Part shown: in pieces, positions 61,135 to 64,000 of the stretch | Numbering within the stretch: the first letter of the stretch is position 1 | How the letters are laid out: the number at the start of each line of letters is the position of its first letter | Assembly (NCBI GenBank): GCA_964006375.1 | Contig: OZ023265.1 | Coordinates: forward strand, 7,875,660-7,939,659 | Origin: Tillus elongatus | Taxonomy: Eukaryota > Arthropoda > Insecta > Coleoptera > Cleridae | Length of the DNA stretch: 64,000 nt | Direction of reading: 5' to 3' | Program-made: the position numbers and the translations under genes | Notes under the pieces: generated by a model | The model's database searches: none | What the model saw: the letters and a program-made list of their open reading frames with translations, nothing else | Told to the model about the DNA's origin: nothing

Positions 61135-63236
61135 GAGTAAGGTTCACCCAAAGATAGAAGTTTCTTAAATACTTTTTTTGCGGACTGGGGAATTGGTTCA
61201 CAGCGGCATCATTCCAGTATGGTCTAACTAAAGATGTAATGGAGGTATTTTTATAAATACATTTCTTAGTAGGTTAGGTAACTTGGTAGCATAGTTGGTT
61301 TGAGTAATTTTGAATATTATCATTCGAAGCTGCTTAACTTTAGCCGTTCTGATTTTTACTTTTACTTTTAAATGTACCACACTTATAAAAGTGGTAAATA
61401 CAGATCTGGAGACTACTTCTCCGGCTTCACTGTTAGTTTTCGTGTTTGTAAATAAAGGACGTATCTATCGCGTTAGCTAACTGGAGCAAGTGGCCCTTCT
61501 GAATTCTAGATGTTATTCAATGTTTCCGTAATCGATTTCGCTGCTTGACAGCATCGTTAGACAGAAGAAAATTTCAATTAATGCGAAATCATGAGAACTC
61601 CAAATTAAGATCTGTTGCATATATTATGATGTTTTAGTCAACATATAAAATGAAATAAAAATGACAGATAATGCCTTAAAAGTGTCTACGTGATGTATGT
61701 GAATATTTAACATAAATATAGAAATAACCTATGACAGTAATAGTTATATTAACAATTATACCAATAAAATAAATCAACCATAACAGCAATACTTTAGACT
61801 CCATACAATCAGAAAACCAACAGTGAAGCGAGAGATGTAGTCTCCATGTTTGTATTTTGTATGAAGCATTGTACCTATGAAACAGTTTCACCAAGTATGG
61901 GCAACAACAATAAATGAATTGAAGAATAAGTGTGCTATCATCTGAAAAAAAAATTACCCTTTTATTGAATTTGTATTAAGTATAAGATCGTGTATATAAA
62001 TAATATTGGACTTAGTTCAGTGCCTTGTGAGACTCCTCTTACGATCAATGCGCGAGGGAAGGCACTATTAAATAAAACCTATGGTTTCTGTTGCTAAAGT
62101 AGGATTTAACAACTATAACGTTATCCCCCTAACAACATAGTATCTAAGTTTTTCGACCGAGAATATGTCATCAATGTGTACCAACTGAATCGAAGGCTTT
62201 GCTTAGATTACAGAATGTTATTTCCACTTTCACTCTTAGCTGTCTATAATTTCTCTTGTTACATCTACCAGGGCTGCAGTAAATTACCTGCTTTGACTAT
62301 GGCTCCTCTGTTTAACTTTTTTAAACTTTCGTTGATAATGTGTGAATCGTGGTTTTTTAAGTGTGTTTTTTATAGAGTTTTGACAAATTAAGGTTCTGTA
62401 AAAAAATATCACATTTCTAAAGTCGACCTTCCTATTAAATAAAATATTTAAGAACAAAAGACTTTGCTCCCTGTTTTTCAAAATACTAAATTTTTCAGAT
62501 CACCATTAAAAGAATTCTATAGTGTTGAATAGAGAATCAATTTATGTCTGACAAAATCTCGTTTTCTTTACCTCTCACATCCTTACATTCCAGGTCACAA
62601 TTATTTTAATAATTACAAACACATATGTTTAATCGATATCTAACCCTTACTGCTCTTCAAATAAAGACAAACCCCAATTCTTGCTTTAACGTAATTTCAA
62701 TTCGAAAATTCAATTACGATTTTACGTACCCTTTATTTCCCAATACCGCTCCAACTTTCATGCACGAAGCGAACGGGCCCTATAAAAGTAAAGATAACTG
62801 TAGGGCCTAAGAGCCGTTTGTAGAAGACCATAGAACGACTTTGGACGTTTCGCAACAAATAAATATATAGCTAATGAGTATTTCAGGGGTAGGTGAGACT
62901 CATAATTACACAAAGTGCCGACATTAGAGGCCGATGGGAAATCGATATGTTAGAAGGCCAGTGGGGGACCTGGTTATGACTGTGTGTTTAATAGAACTGT
63001 GTGTGCATGGGTTTAGGCTGGAGAAAGAAGCGAAGTAGAGGAAAGGGAGATGTGTCAATAATAGAGAAAATAGAGAAACGTCAGATGCGGTGGCTGAGAT
63101 GTCGATGGAGTTTCTTTTGAAGTTTTATACGAAGTCTGTCGTCTCTATTAGAAAATTGATTTTGTGGCAGTTGTGAGATTGTATTAAAGTAAGTTATCTG
63201 CTACTAGTATTAATATCTATATCAAAAGATGGAAAT
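61135..63236. other. 2.1 kb without recognised features
   Basis: No ORF above background with a recognisable domain and no match to the repeats of this window. Together with 19022-19820 this is the best candidate for single-copy flanking DNA. Short open frames (61676-61894, 62176-62391, 62625-62810) carry no motif I recognise. An AATAAA lies near 62441. Confidence 0.5.
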
Positions 63237-64000
63237 TTTGGGACACAGTAAGTGCGTTGTAGTAGTGAGTTTTCATAAAAATTTTACACTATTATGCGCA
63301 CTATTGCGCGGGGGGGGGGATTGTGGCGGTACGTTGAAGTTGGATTTTAGAGGCACATTTGAAGCATTGTTTTGAAAGTGTTACCATCGATATCTCTCTA
63401 TTATTAAAAAATCTTGTGTACGAACTTCTTTTGAGAAAAATGCCCGAAACGTAATTCTATATTAAACTAAAAAATTAAATTTTGCTATATCCATAGATAG
63501 TAGTCTCTTTAAAAGAAACTTGTATTACACATTTCATTAAAGTTACAAAAGCTTTTCAGAAGGAAACTCTATTCCTGTTTAGAATAGTATAGTATCTGCC
63601 AAATTATAAACGTAACAGTTATTTTCTCTTATAATCACCTGAATGATTTCGTTTTAGTCAACCTAATGTAACCGAAATTTTCATTATCAATAATAACAAA
63701 ATGTGTGCTAAAAATTATAATTTGAGACTCAAATGTGACAAAGTTATTCAGGCGTTTTAAACAAAAATGAGATACGCATCAAATCCCAAGTGTCAAAATA
63801 AAACAAAAAGAAACCTTACATTTATTGAGCCGGAATCGAACACGCGTAGAAGACAACGACGCTACCACAGATCTATCTAAGGATACGTTAACTAACGTTT
63901 TGTTTACATGGTACTTGGCACGAGCTTTATTCCGGAATATATTATATTGTATTTAAAGTATACGTAACAATTAATTAGGAGAATTAGTAGAATTATTCAT
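63237..64000 (-). repeat. Dispersed repeat with tRNA-like segment, copy 2
   Basis: Collinear with 2506-3187, with a G run (63310-63319) inserted near the start. On the minus strand about 63882-63823 is tRNA-like: A-box-like GATCTGTGGTAGCGTCG and B-box-like GTGTTCGATTCCGGCTC, which fits the GGTTCGANNCC consensus better than copy 1. It may run past the window end. Confidence 0.55.

Noticed and set aside
62176..62810. Small open frames in the terminal 2-kb spacer as host genes
   Set aside because: Length is within chance for AT-rich DNA and no domain, signal peptide or splice structure could be supported.

Overview
The window looks like intergenic, AT-rich chromosomal DNA of an insect or other arthropod. 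I see no host gene, no intact tRNA or rRNA gene, and no bacterial gene organisation. Almost everything recognisable is a transposable element (TE) or its debris, and the set of families present (long (TA)n tracts, CR1/Jockey-like and I/LOA-like LINEs, piggyBac, pogo/Tigger, Tc1/mariner, hAT with a ZMYM-type N-terminus, Helitron) is typical of insects. The species cannot be named from the sequence alone.

Layout. 1-5540: unrecognised AT-rich DNA with two TA-core repeats and a repeat carrying a tRNA-like segment that returns at 63237-64000. 5540-12650: a degraded LINE (family A), then a hAT transposon whose reading frame was split by a family-A LINE and later by a family-B LINE with a perfect target-site duplication (TSD). 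12821-15997: two abutting Tc1/mariner elements with very long inverted repeats. 16514-19021: a piggyBac element with both ends and TTAA duplications but a decayed transposase. 19821-22406: a pogo/Tigger-like element with both ends, whose transposase carries a C-terminal PHD-type finger. 22910-34760: five family-A LINE copies plus a mariner, ending in a CR1-like LINE interrupted by two head-to-head family-A copies. 34850-35434: a repeat with a 4 x 70 bp minisatellite. 36132-37101: the 3' end of another retroelement. 38446-39389: family-B LINE on the minus strand. 39741-52527: a cluster of TA-core elements, one of which received a nearly intact 5.8 kb I-like LINE (41681-47459). 55644-56235: decayed N-terminal part of a Helitron protein. 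56499-58227: more TA-core elements. 58847-61122: a young family-B LINE with a perfect 12-bp TSD. 61135-63236: nothing recognised.

The strongest candidate for something under-described is the TA-core family. Its copies share a conserved terminal block (ACGCAGCAAGTGCGTTATGG), a subterminal TAGTGAATTTT that matches an arm of a hairpin at the opposite end, and a (TA)n core of about 70-175 bp. This resembles the Helentron-associated non-autonomous elements (HINE/DINE-1 type), and a Helitron protein fragment lies in the same window. The assignment is inference. Among coding elements the I-like LINE at 41681-47459 is the best preserved: one frameshift at a TA run, all catalytic motifs visible, and a TGATG stop/start overlap between its two ORFs.

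TSDs and nesting give a relative order. The hAT is older than the LINE-A and LINE-B copies inside it. The CR1-like LINE is older than the family-A pair inside it. The TA-core copy is older than the I-like LINE that split it.
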